From the NCBI GenBank assembly GCA_023430545.1, contig JAEZAF010000027.1, positions 1 through 7,371 of the forward strand: DNA of 7,371 nucleotides, given 5' to 3'. Shown in pieces: positions 1 to 5,752 of this stretch. The number at the start of each line of letters is the position of its first letter. The first letter of the stretch is position 1. The notes below the pieces were generated by a model. That model was not told the DNA's origin. It saw nothing but the letters and a program-made list of their open reading frames with translations, and searched no databases. This stretch comes from Chloroflexota bacterium (GTDB lineage: Bacteria > Chloroflexota > Anaerolineae > Aggregatilineales > Phototrophicaceae). Made by a program: the position numbers and the translations under genes.

Positions 1-1071
1 GTAAATATCGGCTATGACCTGATTCATTATGAAGGGCGCTGGTATGTCGCCCAGCAGCCCCTTCCAGCCATCCTGATGATGCCGCCGGTGGTGATGCTCG
101 GTATGGAACGTGTTTCCGATACCGCCATTCAGATTCTCATCGGCGCACTGAATGTCAGCCTGTGCAGCCTGACGCTTTCATTGTACCTGCCCACCCTGCG
201 CCGGTGGCGGCATATCGGAGTAGTGACGTTCTTCGCATTCGGGACGGTCTATGCTTCGGTGACGACGATGGGCGGCGTATGGTTCTTCGGGCAAATTACC
301 GCCGTGACGTTCCTGTGGCTGTATCTGATCGCCCTGCGCTGCCGGCATACCGTATGGATGGGGTTATCCGCGGGGTTGGTGCTGCTGGCGCGGACATCAG
401 TCTTCCCGGCGTTGATTATGCTGAGTATCGTCTGGCTGTGGCATGAAACCCGCGCTGAATCCTCAGGTGCATTCTGGAAAGGGATGCTCGGTTTTACCCT
501 TGGCCTTATCCCTGCCCTGATTTTCCTCGGCGCATATAACCGCGTGCGCTTCGGCCATCCGCTGGATTTCGGCTACGCCCATTTAGTCGATGCAGCGCTG
601 CCGCACACCAAGCGCCTGAGCTATGGCATGTTTCATCCAGCCTTTTTGCAGGAGAACCTCGAGATCGCGTTCATCCGACCGCTGGCCTTTCGCGCCGAGT
701 GTCTGCTCAGAGCAGGGTGCGGCGTGGTAACGACGAATTTGGAGGGTGCTGGCATGCTGTGGACCAGCCCGCTGATCTTCACCGCGCTGTTCGCACGCCC
801 TGACGCCTACCTGACACGCACCCGCCTGCTCCTGATCGCAGCGGCGGGGATACTCGCCCTGCTGCCTGCACTGCTTTATCACAACACCGGCGCGGCCCAG
901 TTCGGCTATCGCTTTTTGCTGGATGCACTGCCCCTGTTGATTCTGCTGGTCGCAGCCGCCAGCCAGCGAATCCCGCGACTTATCTGGGTTCCGCTGCTGG
1001 TCTACTGCATCGCGGTCAATCTGTGGGGAGCGGAATGGCTGATCAACGCGCTGGTGTATGCACGCGGATAA
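1..1071 (+). CDS. Polytopic membrane protein, GT39/ArnT-like glycosyltransferase family, 5'-truncated by window edge
   Basis: The reading frame is open from the first base, so this is the C-terminal 356 residues of a longer protein; the first ATG at 76 is internal rather than the start. The visible part is strongly hydrophobic with roughly eight membrane-spanning stretches separated by short Arg-rich loops. Motifs resemble the multi-pass lipid-linked sugar transferases (GT39/PMT/ArnT group) common in bacterial genomes: YVAQQPLPA near the left edge, RVRFGHPLDFGY mid-protein, and FGYRFLLDALPL near the C-terminus. In that group the catalytic Asp/Glu lie in the first extracytoplasmic loop, which would be in the missing N-terminal part, so catalytic competence cannot be judged. 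Such enzymes transfer a sugar from a polyprenyl-phosphate donor outside the cytoplasmic membrane. The gene runs convergently toward cysM and ends with TAA only 5 bp before a decayed cysM fragment. The membrane nature is certain; the glycosyltransferase call is family resemblance only. Confidence 0.72.
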   Translation, partial: VNIGYDLIHYEGRWYVAQQPLPAILMMPPVVMLGMERVSDTAIQILIGALNVSLCSLTLSLYLPTLRRWRHIGVVTFFAFGTVYASVTTMGGVWFFGQITAVTFLWLYLIALRCRHTVWMGLSAGLVLLARTSVFPALIMLSIVWLWHETRAESSGAFWKGMLGFTLGLIPALIFLGAYNRVRFGHPLDFGYAHLVDAALPHTKRLSYGMFHPAFLQENLEIAFIRPLAFRAECLLRAGCGVVTTNLEGAGMLWTSPLIFTALFARPDAYLTRTRLLLIAAAGILALLPALLYHNTGAAQFGYRFLLDALPLLILLVAAASQRIPRLIWVPLLVYCIAVNLWGAEWLINALVYARG

Positions 1072-1076
1072 TCCTG

Positions 1077-1168
1077 CTTCGTCCAGGAGATCTCGTTCAG
1101 GTATTTGTAGGGTTAATCAGGGAACAGGGTGACGATCATCCCCGGCTGACTGACCTCCGCCAGTTCGC
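1077..1168 (-). pseudogene. Decayed duplicate of the 3' end of cysM
   Basis: Read on the minus strand this stretch aligns with the last ~92 bp of the intact cysM gene (1410-1501), with about 14 mismatches and one compensating pair of 1-bp indels, roughly 83% identity. The translation matches the CysM C-terminus: AEVSQPGMIVTLFPD, stop, PYKYLNEISWTK, against AEAGQSGVIVTLFPD, N, AYKYLSETFWTK. An in-frame TAA replaces the Asn codon, and the codon equivalent to the original stop has become CAG. Similarity stops abruptly at about 1168; the bases further upstream do not match cysM. No start codon or upstream coding part remains, so this is a non-functional remnant. Many differences are third-position changes, so the copy diverged partly under selection or came from a related cysM allele before it was broken. 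Confidence 0.88.
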
Positions 1169-1288
1169 ATCCTCTGCTTCATCCCAATAATTTGAAAACT
1201 CTAACCGCATACACCGAACATCCGTGCTACACTATATAGACTTGCACCTTAACATCCCATCCCTGATGATCGCAGGAATGCCGAAGGA

Positions 1289-1383
1289 TTGCAGCAGCAC
1301 ATTTTTTTTGTGCTGCCGCTGCTGCTGCTGCAAGCCGTTTTGAACCTGAACTGCTGATCGCATCACCAGATTGCAGCACAAAA
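1289..1383. repeat. CAG/CTG-rich patch with T8-loop hairpin and nested inverted repeats
   Basis: GCAGCAC (1294-1300) pairs with GTGCTGC (1310-1316) around a 9-nt loop made of A and eight T's. The right arm runs into a short triplet tract, GCT x4 plus GC (1318-1331). The same right arm can pair instead with a second copy: TTTTGTGCTGC (1306-1316) is the exact inverse of GCAGCACAAAA (1373-1383). The T tract lies in the loop on the plus strand and appears as A's on the minus strand, so this does not read as a standard intrinsic terminator in either direction. It may still act as a transcript 3'-end structure for the converging genes. Confidence 0.55.
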
Positions 1384-1406
1384 CTGCCGCAAACTGCTGC
1401 AACTGC
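1349..1406. repeat. Short AACTGC direct repeats abutting the cysM stop codon
   Basis: The word AACTGC occurs at 1349-1354, 1382-1387, 1392-1397 and 1401-1406. The last three are spaced about 10 bp apart, in units resembling AAACTGCYGC, and end exactly at the cysM stop codon. This looks like a small replication-slippage array in the cysM 3' untranslated region. No function is apparent. Confidence 0.5.
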
Positions 1407-2357
1407 CTACTTCGTCCAGAAGGTCTCGCTCAGATACTTGTAGGCGTTATCCGGGAACAGTGTGACAATCACACCCGACTGACCGGCCTCGGCCAGTTCG
1501 TTGGCGACCTGTAATGCCCCGGCCATCGCCGCGCCGGAGCTGATACCGACCAGATAGCCTTCTTCGCGTGCCAGACGCCGCACCATATCGTAAGAGGCTT
1601 CGGTGCTGATGCCGAGATTGCGGTTTGCCAGTGTATCATCGTAAATCGCCGGACGAATCGCGGACGGCATGTGCTTCCAGCCTTCGACGCCATGCAGCGG
1701 CGAGTCCGGCTGAAGTGAGATCACCTCGATCTTCGGGTTGTATTCGCGCAGGCGGCGTGACGTGCCGACCAGTGTGCCGCTGGTCCCCAGACCAGCGACA
1801 AAGTGTGTGATCTCGCCGCGGGTCTGCGCCCAGATCTCCGGCGCGGTGGTCTGAAAATGCGCGTGCCAGTTCGCTGGATTGCTGTACTGGTCAGCGTAAT
1901 AGTAGCGGTCAGGATCTTCGGCCAGCAGTTCACGCGCCTTGATAATCGCGCCGTCGCTGCCGTCCAGCGGATCGGTCAGGATCAGGTCTGCGCCATACGC
2001 CCGCAGGATGCGGATGCGCTCCGGGCTGGCATTAGCGGGCAGGCACAGGCGGATGCGGTAGCCACGCGCCGCCCCGATCATGGCGTAGGCGATACCGGTA
2101 TTGCCGCTGGTGCTGTCCAGCAGGATTTTGTCTTTCGTCAGTGCCCCGCTGCGCTCCGCCTCGCGGATGATGCTCAGCGCCGCCCGATCCTTGACACTGC
2201 CGCCGGGGTTGGTCCATTCCGCCTTGGCAAAGATCGAGATGTTCGCTGGCAGATGCGCCGTCACACGCCGGAAGGCCAGCAGCGGTGTATTGCCGATCTG
2301 CTGTTCCAGCGACTGGATTTGCATAAAAGGTTGAATTTCAGCAAGTGCAGCAACCAT
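1407..2357 (-). CDS. cysM: Cysteine synthase, CysM type (PLP-dependent)
   Basis: This is a complete 316-residue fold-type II PLP enzyme that makes L-cysteine by replacing the activated side chain of a serine derivative (O-acetylserine or O-phosphoserine) with sulfide or another sulfur donor, in the cytoplasm. Visible motifs: NPGGSVKDR with the Schiff-base Lys56; TSGNTG (83-88), the substrate carboxylate loop; GTSGT (191-195), the PLP phosphate loop; and GISSG (271-275), which supplies the serine contacting the pyridine nitrogen. NPANWHAHF and EITHFVAGLGTSGTL resemble the CysM branch, including the mycobacterial O-phosphoserine-using enzyme as I remember it. Length is normal (about 300-325). 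The ATG at 2357 is preferred because GAGGA lies 11 nt upstream; the internal Met12 has no such site. It is monocistronic in appearance, with its own promoter and a long structured leader. A broken copy of its 3' end lies about 330 bp downstream. Confidence 0.95.
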   Translation of the reverse strand: MVAALAEIQPFMQIQSLEQQIGNTPLLAFRRVTAHLPANISIFAKAEWTNPGGSVKDRAALSIIREAERSGALTKDKILLDSTSGNTGIAYAMIGAARGYRIRLCLPANASPERIRILRAYGADLILTDPLDGSDGAIIKARELLAEDPDRYYYADQYSNPANWHAHFQTTAPEIWAQTRGEITHFVAGLGTSGTLVGTSRRLREYNPKIEVISLQPDSPLHGVEGWKHMPSAIRPAIYDDTLANRNLGISTEASYDMVRRLAREEGYLVGISSGAAMAGALQVANELAEAGQSGVIVTLFPDNAYKYLSETFWTK

Positions 2358-2368
2358 AACCGTGTCAT

Positions 2369-2394
2369 TCCTCAGTTTATCGGCTTCTCAGCCG
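2369..2394 (-). promoter_or_regulatory. cysM ribosome binding site preceded by a GNRA-type hairpin
   Basis: GAGGA (2373-2369 on the minus strand) lies 11 nt before the cysM ATG, slightly long but the only purine-rich site present. Immediately upstream, CGGCT/AGCCG (2394-2381) forms a perfect 5-bp stem closed by the tetraloop GAGA, a stable GNRA-class loop. The hairpin leaves the ribosome binding site single-stranded and may act as a spacer between the terminator-like hairpin and the translation start. Confidence 0.5.
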
Positions 2395-2439
2395 GTCCGG
2401 TGATTTCAGAAATTGCGAACTGCGCTGGTGTAAACAGAT

Positions 2440-2532
2440 AAAAAAACAGCGACTGTACAGAACGGTTGGAAAACAACGCTCGTCCCAGAGAGTTACTGGG
2501 GGTCGTTTCCTCGCGTTCGTTCAGTCGCTGTT
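2440..2532 (-). terminator. Intrinsic-terminator-like hairpin upstream of cysM
   Basis: On the minus strand the base stem AACAGCGACTG (2532-2522) pairs perfectly with CAGTCGCTGTT (2455-2445), and the 3' arm runs directly into seven T's (2446-2440, the first two within the stem). Inside, shorter stems stack with bulges: GAACG/CGTTC, GGAAACGAC with GTTGTTTTCC (one extra T), and CCCAG/CTGGG (2500-2496 with 2488-2484) around a 7-nt loop. The T run at the 3' side fits rho-independent termination in the direction of cysM. Because it lies between the cysM promoter and cysM, it would cut the message before the coding region unless prevented. It could instead be the terminator of the upstream propeller gene, but it sits 280 nt beyond that stop and inside the cysM leader. 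Confidence 0.6.
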
Positions 2533-2696
2533 CAGGCCGGCGGTTTCAATGCCGGTTCGGAATTCAGCTTAACGTGTCTGTCTCAGTCGCTCGGCTAACG
2601 CCCCGGAGTCTGACAGACACAACAACAACTAAAAGTAATCATCAGTTCGTCTCGAACTTTCAATGATGGCAGATTCAGAAATGATACTCAGGCAAA

Positions 2697-2725
2697 AGTG
2701 TATTCGTTTACAGCATCGCTGTCAA
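2697..2725 (-). promoter_or_regulatory. Sigma70-like promoter of cysM
   Basis: On the minus strand a perfect -35 TTGACA (2725-2720) is followed after exactly 17 bp by TACACT (2702-2697, 4 of 6 to TATAAT). Transcription would start near 2690. This is the best-matching promoter in the window. The -10 hexamer TACACT recurs in the promoter of the flavoprotein gene at the right end. Confidence 0.7.
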
Positions 2726-2744
2726 CTTTCACCCTCACTTCTTA

Positions 2745-2761
2745 TCAGATGCACCATCTGA
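2745..2761. repeat. Perfect 7-bp dyad upstream of the cysM promoter
   Basis: TCAGATG and CATCTGA form a perfect inverted repeat around CAC, centred at 2753. This is 51 bp after the stop of the propeller gene (2812) and about 63 bp upstream of the predicted cysM transcription start. No T tract follows in either direction, so it is a poor terminator. Position and symmetry suit an activator-binding site for cysM, or a simple 3'-end hairpin protecting the propeller gene's message. It does not fit the LysR-type T-N11-A rule. Confidence 0.4.
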
Positions 2762-2811
2762 CGGAATCTTACACCCAACGCCGGCTTTACTTACCACCTG
2801 CTTAATATCGC

Positions 2812-4551
2812 TCAGTTATGCCTCAGCACCAGCCTGGTCACCGGTGATTTCGTCTCGATGTCCATGATCGTCACCGTCGAATAAGCCTCACCGGGCACAC
2901 CCGTCTCTTCGGTTACGGAGACCGCGAGCAGCGTATCATCCGGATTGACAGCCAACACTGGCAGCGGGCCGGAGGGCGCATCCGAGATCGTCAGCGTATC
3001 CAGCAGCGTCAGATCGTCCGTCTGGTAGATCTCGACCGCTGCATCCTCGCGACCGGTACTGGTGTAAAAGACTGGTCGCTGCCGGGCAAAGTCCAGAGCG
3101 GTCGGTCTGACGTGTTCGCAGTCCGCTACCTCATCCGTGATCAGCTCTGCTTCCGGAATACTGAGGTGGAACAGGCTTCCACACTGATCCAGGATGATGA
3201 GCGCCGTGCTGTCCGGTGAAAAATACAGGCCGGTGATTTCCTCGGAGAAGCTCATATCAGCCAGTTCCTGCCCGTCGAATCGTCCGTCCACCGAACCAAC
3301 ATAGAGATGATCCAGGCCGTAATTCGTTGCCATCCACTGGCCATCCGGGCTGAGGGTGGTTACACTGCTGCCCTGTTCTCTCGGGATATTGATACTGCCG
3401 CTGCTTTCCAGCCCTTCAACCTGATAGATCTCTCCAAATACATTCCATCGGTCCAGCAGTTGGTCACCGTCGGCGCTGAAGTCCAGCTTCCGGGGCTGTG
3501 CCGAAAAATAACTGCCCACACTGGCTGAGGATAACTCCACAGAGTCGAAAACTTCATCCGTTTCGCTGTTGATAACCTGAAGCACGGGTGCGATATCCGC
3601 CGCATACGCGTCGACATGCAGGGCAAGCACCGTCGGCTCCGTTGGATGAAACGCGACCGACATCACGTAACTGCGTGGGAAAAGCTGACGCGGTGGCTTC
3701 GAAAAATCGTCTGCATCAAACAGATAGAGGCCATCACTGGTCCCTGCGGCCAGCGTGCGACCATCACTGCTCCAGTCGAGCGTGTGCACCTGCGGCAGTG
3801 GCTCAAACAGAGGTGTTGGCGTCGGCCCAGGGGTCCCGGCCTCGATCACATACGTGCCGTCGTCATATTCAATCACCCATCCGGTGATCGAGTCGGTCCG
3901 CACCTCAAACCACCAGACACTGCGTCCGCCGTAATCACCGCAAACCGGGCCAGCCAGCACATGGATCGTTTCTTCTGACTCAATCTGGCCGAGGGCAGCG
4001 CTGGTGTCAGATGGTTCCTCAAAGACTCGGTGCGGATACGGATAGCGCAGGTGTGCCGTCTGGCCGACCTGAAGCTGTGGACGTATCGCAGCCTGTGGTT
4101 GGCACGCGGGGTCCGTCAGTGTCAGGGTTGTATCCGGGGTTACATCGTCAGTTGAAGGAAGGTAATCCAGAAAGTATTCCGTATCTGTCCCTTCGACCGT
4201 CCAGCCCGTCTGATCCTCATACGAGATCAGCCACCATGCATAGCCATCCGCACAGACCGGGCCATCGAGCACATCCATCACGCCACCCGCCGGTATCTGA
4301 AACAACTGCTCAGCATCAATCGACGGTTCTGCCCGGACGTTATTCGGCTCACCGGGATTAACCTGCGCCTGTGCCCCGATGACCAGCTGAGAAACCATCG
4401 CCCCAGGGCATGCCCCCGGCGTATTGATCAGCGTCTGCATCTGGCTCGGCGAGACGGAGAACAAAAGCGAAAACACAAGTGAAAACAGAATCAGCAGGAA
4501 GGGTACAGAAATCCGCCGCACATCCCGCTGCATGCGTACAATAGCAGACAC
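2812..4551 (-). CDS. Exported protein with two SH3b-like domains and a WD40-like beta-propeller
   Basis: This 579-residue protein starts at GTG (4551), preceded by GAAAGG at 8-nt spacing; the in-frame ATG at 4533 has no ribosome binding site. A basic N-terminus (Arg6-Arg13) precedes a hydrophobic segment (about 15-33), so it is exported or membrane-anchored. Two related SH3b-like units follow (about 48-131 and 150-237). Each has an early Cys (48, 150), a later GPVC Cys (100, 204), a WW pair (106-107, 213-214) and a TGW turn, suggesting one disulfide per unit. A PTPTP linker (243-247) leads to a six- to seven-bladed WD40-like propeller (251-579) with repeated FSPD/SPDG/FHPTEPT blade turns. The propeller is clearly paralogous to the whole mature protein encoded just upstream. 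Such proteins bind cell wall or other proteins rather than catalyse; the ligand is unknown. It may be co-transcribed with its paralogue across a 118-bp gap. Confidence 0.85.
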   Translation of the reverse strand: MSAIVRMQRDVRRISVPFLLILFSLVFSLLFSVSPSQMQTLINTPGACPGAMVSQLVIGAQAQVNPGEPNNVRAEPSIDAEQLFQIPAGGVMDVLDGPVCADGYAWWLISYEDQTGWTVEGTDTEYFLDYLPSTDDVTPDTTLTLTDPACQPQAAIRPQLQVGQTAHLRYPYPHRVFEEPSDTSAALGQIESEETIHVLAGPVCGDYGGRSVWWFEVRTDSITGWVIEYDDGTYVIEAGTPGPTPTPLFEPLPQVHTLDWSSDGRTLAAGTSDGLYLFDADDFSKPPRQLFPRSYVMSVAFHPTEPTVLALHVDAYAADIAPVLQVINSETDEVFDSVELSSASVGSYFSAQPRKLDFSADGDQLLDRWNVFGEIYQVEGLESSGSINIPREQGSSVTTLSPDGQWMATNYGLDHLYVGSVDGRFDGQELADMSFSEEITGLYFSPDSTALIILDQCGSLFHLSIPEAELITDEVADCEHVRPTALDFARQRPVFYTSTGREDAAVEIYQTDDLTLLDTLTISDAPSGPLPVLAVNPDDTLLAVSVTEETGVPGEAYSTVTIMDIETKSPVTRLVLRHN

Positions 4552-4636
4552 AGCATCAGCCTTTCAGATTAGCTCATAACAGCCTGATGATATTCGACTT
4601 TACGATGCTGAAAATCAACCCTCACTCACCTGTTGC

Positions 4637-4653
4637 CTGACGATCATCGTCAG
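4637..4653. repeat. 17-bp near-perfect palindrome between the two propeller genes
   Basis: CTGACGAT and ATCGTCAG flank a single central base, giving an 8-bp inverted repeat 17 bp past the stop of the upstream propeller gene. As RNA it would be a 7-bp stem with a 3-nt loop. No T run follows it, so it may be an operator, an RNA-processing or stability hairpin within an operon, or a weak terminator. The rest of the 118-bp gap shows no convincing -35/-10 pair for the downstream gene. Confidence 0.4.
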
Positions 4654-4669
4654 AGTGTTCAGCGGCCCA

Positions 4670-5674
4670 CTATTTCAACGGGGTTCCCAGCCGTGCCACC
4701 AGTGATTTATCCGCCAGATCGATCACATGCACGGTGTTATCATCCAGCAGCGCTGCGATCTGTGTCTCATCGGGGTTCAGGGCCAGATCCAGTACATGCC
4801 TGGCCGTTGTATCCTCAAAGCCGAAGGCATCAACCGCATTCAGGGCCTGAATCTGGAAGACGCGCACCGTCGCTGCCGGATCGCCTTCCGCCGTGTAGAA
4901 AATCGGTGTTTCGGTCGCGAATTCCAGTGCATTGATGTAATTGCTGGTGGAGGTACGGTCTGATCGGATGAAGGAGGTATAGGTCAGGTCCGGCAGTGAC
5001 CACTTGCGCAGGCTGCCGCGTTCATCTCCGGCGATGACCACGTCACCGTCCGGCGAAAAAGCGATTGCCGTCACTTCATCTTCAACCTCAAAATCGAGCA
5101 GTCGGTTCAGGGTCTGCTCCGGGGCGTCCAGTGTATCGATATACAGGGCAGCCTCTTCAACAGCGCTGATCTGCTCACCATCCGGGCTGACGGCGAAGAC
5201 CGAAAAATCGGAGGTCTCCAATGCATACAGCAGATAGGGCTGTGCAGCCTCAGCCAGTGGATAGATCACCGGCATACCGCCCGCCACCGCGATCAGTCGT
5301 TCACCGTCGGCAGTAAAGGAGAGATCGGTGTACTCATCCACAATCCAGTTAGTCTGGAAGACCGTCTCACCGTTGTCGAGGTCGATGATCTGCACCACCG
5401 CCTCTTCATCACGCGGGTTGACCGCCAGCCACGTCGGTTCTGTTGGGTGGAAAACCACCGATGTCACCCGCATCCCCGGCATGAAGTGGATCGGCGTCAT
5501 ACTGAGGTCGCCGGTATCATAGATAAAGAAGCCGTCCTCAGTGCCGACCGCGATATACATGCCGTCACGGTTCCAGTCCACCGAGTAGACTTCCGGCAGC
5601 GGCTCGTCCTGCGCGTGGACTTCAGGAGACAGACTGAAAAGAAGAAGCAAAACAGCGATCAGGGTATAACGCAT
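4670..5674 (-). CDS. Secreted WD40-like beta-propeller protein (paralogue of the downstream gene)
   Basis: The product is 334 residues. The start is placed at the ATG at 5674, which has a strong AGGAG six nt upstream, rather than at 5704, which would add ten residues before the signal peptide without a ribosome binding site. The signal peptide is textbook: Met-Arg, a Leu/Ile-rich core, then SPEVHA with likely cleavage before QDEPLP. The mature part is one WD40-like propeller with blade motifs DWNRDG, FHPTEPT, FTADGE, VSPDGE, FSPDGD and NPDET. It aligns along its length with residues 251-579 of the neighbour, sharing PLPxVxxxDW, GTxDG, VxFHPTEPT and a P-I/V-FYT segment. Absence of SH3b-like domains means it is a free extracytoplasmic propeller. 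No catalytic site is visible; a scaffold or ligand-binding role is inferred. It is the first gene of a probable two-gene unit. Confidence 0.88.
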   Translation of the reverse strand: MRYTLIAVLLLLFSLSPEVHAQDEPLPEVYSVDWNRDGMYIAVGTEDGFFIYDTGDLSMTPIHFMPGMRVTSVVFHPTEPTWLAVNPRDEEAVVQIIDLDNGETVFQTNWIVDEYTDLSFTADGERLIAVAGGMPVIYPLAEAAQPYLLYALETSDFSVFAVSPDGEQISAVEEAALYIDTLDAPEQTLNRLLDFEVEDEVTAIAFSPDGDVVIAGDERGSLRKWSLPDLTYTSFIRSDRTSTSNYINALEFATETPIFYTAEGDPAATVRVFQIQALNAVDAFGFEDTTARHVLDLALNPDETQIAALLDDNTVHVIDLADKSLVARLGTPLK

Positions 5675-5680
5675 CGGATT

Positions 5681-5685
5681 CTCCT
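5681..5685 (-). promoter_or_regulatory. Ribosome binding site that fixes the start of the 334-aa propeller gene
   Basis: AGGAG on the minus strand lies 6 nt before the ATG at 5674. It is the strongest Shine-Dalgarno match among the minus-strand genes and argues against the upstream in-frame ATG at 5704. Confidence 0.75.
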
Positions 5686-5716
5686 GAAATAACATCACAA
5701 ACACAGGACAAACCCG

Positions 5717-5752
5717 ATTTTAACCGGTTTCGAACGAAAGTGAATTGCAATT
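5717..5752 (-). promoter_or_regulatory. Possible promoter region of the propeller gene pair
   Basis: On the minus strand TAAAAT (5722-5717) matches the -10 consensus at five of six positions, 42 bp before the start codon. The hexamer 17 bp upstream (ATTCAC) is a poor -35. Two perfect palindromes flank the area: AACCGGTT (5722-5729), overlapping the -10, and AATTGCAATT (5743-5752), near the -35 position. They could be regulator sites. The rest of the 171-bp gap between the LysR stop and this gene shows nothing else I can support. Confidence 0.3.

Larger units (their letters stand above)
1169..1406. other. Non-coding convergent spacer between the membrane protein and cysM
   Basis: No plausible gene is seen on either strand. 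The left half is unremarkable, with a TACACT hexamer at 1228-1233 that lacks a well-placed -35 partner. The right half is biased toward GCAGC, GCTGC and AACTGC words, annotated separately. It serves as the 3' flank of both converging genes. I find no classical terminator: the only long T run (1302-1309) sits in the loop of a hairpin rather than after a stem. Confidence 0.5.
2358..2690 (-). promoter_or_regulatory. Structured ~330-nt cysM leader, candidate attenuator or riboswitch-like element
   Basis: The predicted start of transcription near 2690 leaves a leader far longer than needed for translation. Reading 5' to 3' on the minus strand it holds: H1 (2667-2638), with AGTTCG/CGAACT and an outer ATCAT/ATGAT; H2 (2620-2574), a perfect 9-bp GTGTCTGTC/GACAGACAC stem enclosing a 29-nt head; H3 (2555-2537), GCCGG-CCGGC type with a 9-nt loop; H4 (2532-2445), a long bulged hairpin followed by seven T's; and H5 (2394-2381), a small GAGA-loop hairpin just before the ribosome binding site. 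I see no T-box signature (AGGGTGGNACCGCG) and no core of the SAM, TPP, cobalamin or c-di-GMP riboswitches. The gene's role suggests control by cysteine, a sulfur metabolite or tRNA, but that is inference. Confidence 0.55.

Noticed and set aside
1192..1238. Promoter in the convergent gap (TTGAAA with TACACT or TATATA)
   Set aside because: Spacing between TTGAAA and TACACT is 30 bp, and nothing at 16-18 bp before either -10-like word resembles a -35. There is also no gene downstream on that strand before the antisense of cysM.
1803..2441. Plus-strand open frame of 212 codons opposite cysM
   Set aside because: It lies antisense to a well-supported enzyme gene, has no recognisable domain, and its composition follows from the codon bias of cysM on the other strand.
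2561..2620. Possible TPP riboswitch, because CGGGG and CUGAGA occur in order in the leader
   Set aside because: The rest of the TPP core (CCUGAUCUGGAUAAUGCCAGCG) is missing and the matching words sit inside one hairpin, so the resemblance is chance.
2466..2666. Plus-strand frame of 66 codons in the cysM leader
   Set aside because: It begins with TTG, has no ribosome binding site, runs through several RNA hairpin arms, and has a low-complexity tail. Not a credible gene or leader peptide, and on the wrong strand for cysM control.
2440..2690. T-box leader responding to tRNA-Cys
   Set aside because: No AGGGTGGNACCGCG-type T-box sequence and no convincing specifier-loop arrangement could be found. 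A strongly diverged form is not excluded.
4601..4615. Separate promoter for the 579-aa propeller gene (TTGATT with TATCAT on the minus strand)
   Set aside because: The spacing is 20 bp, too long for a normal sigma70 promoter; co-transcription with the upstream paralogue is the simpler reading.
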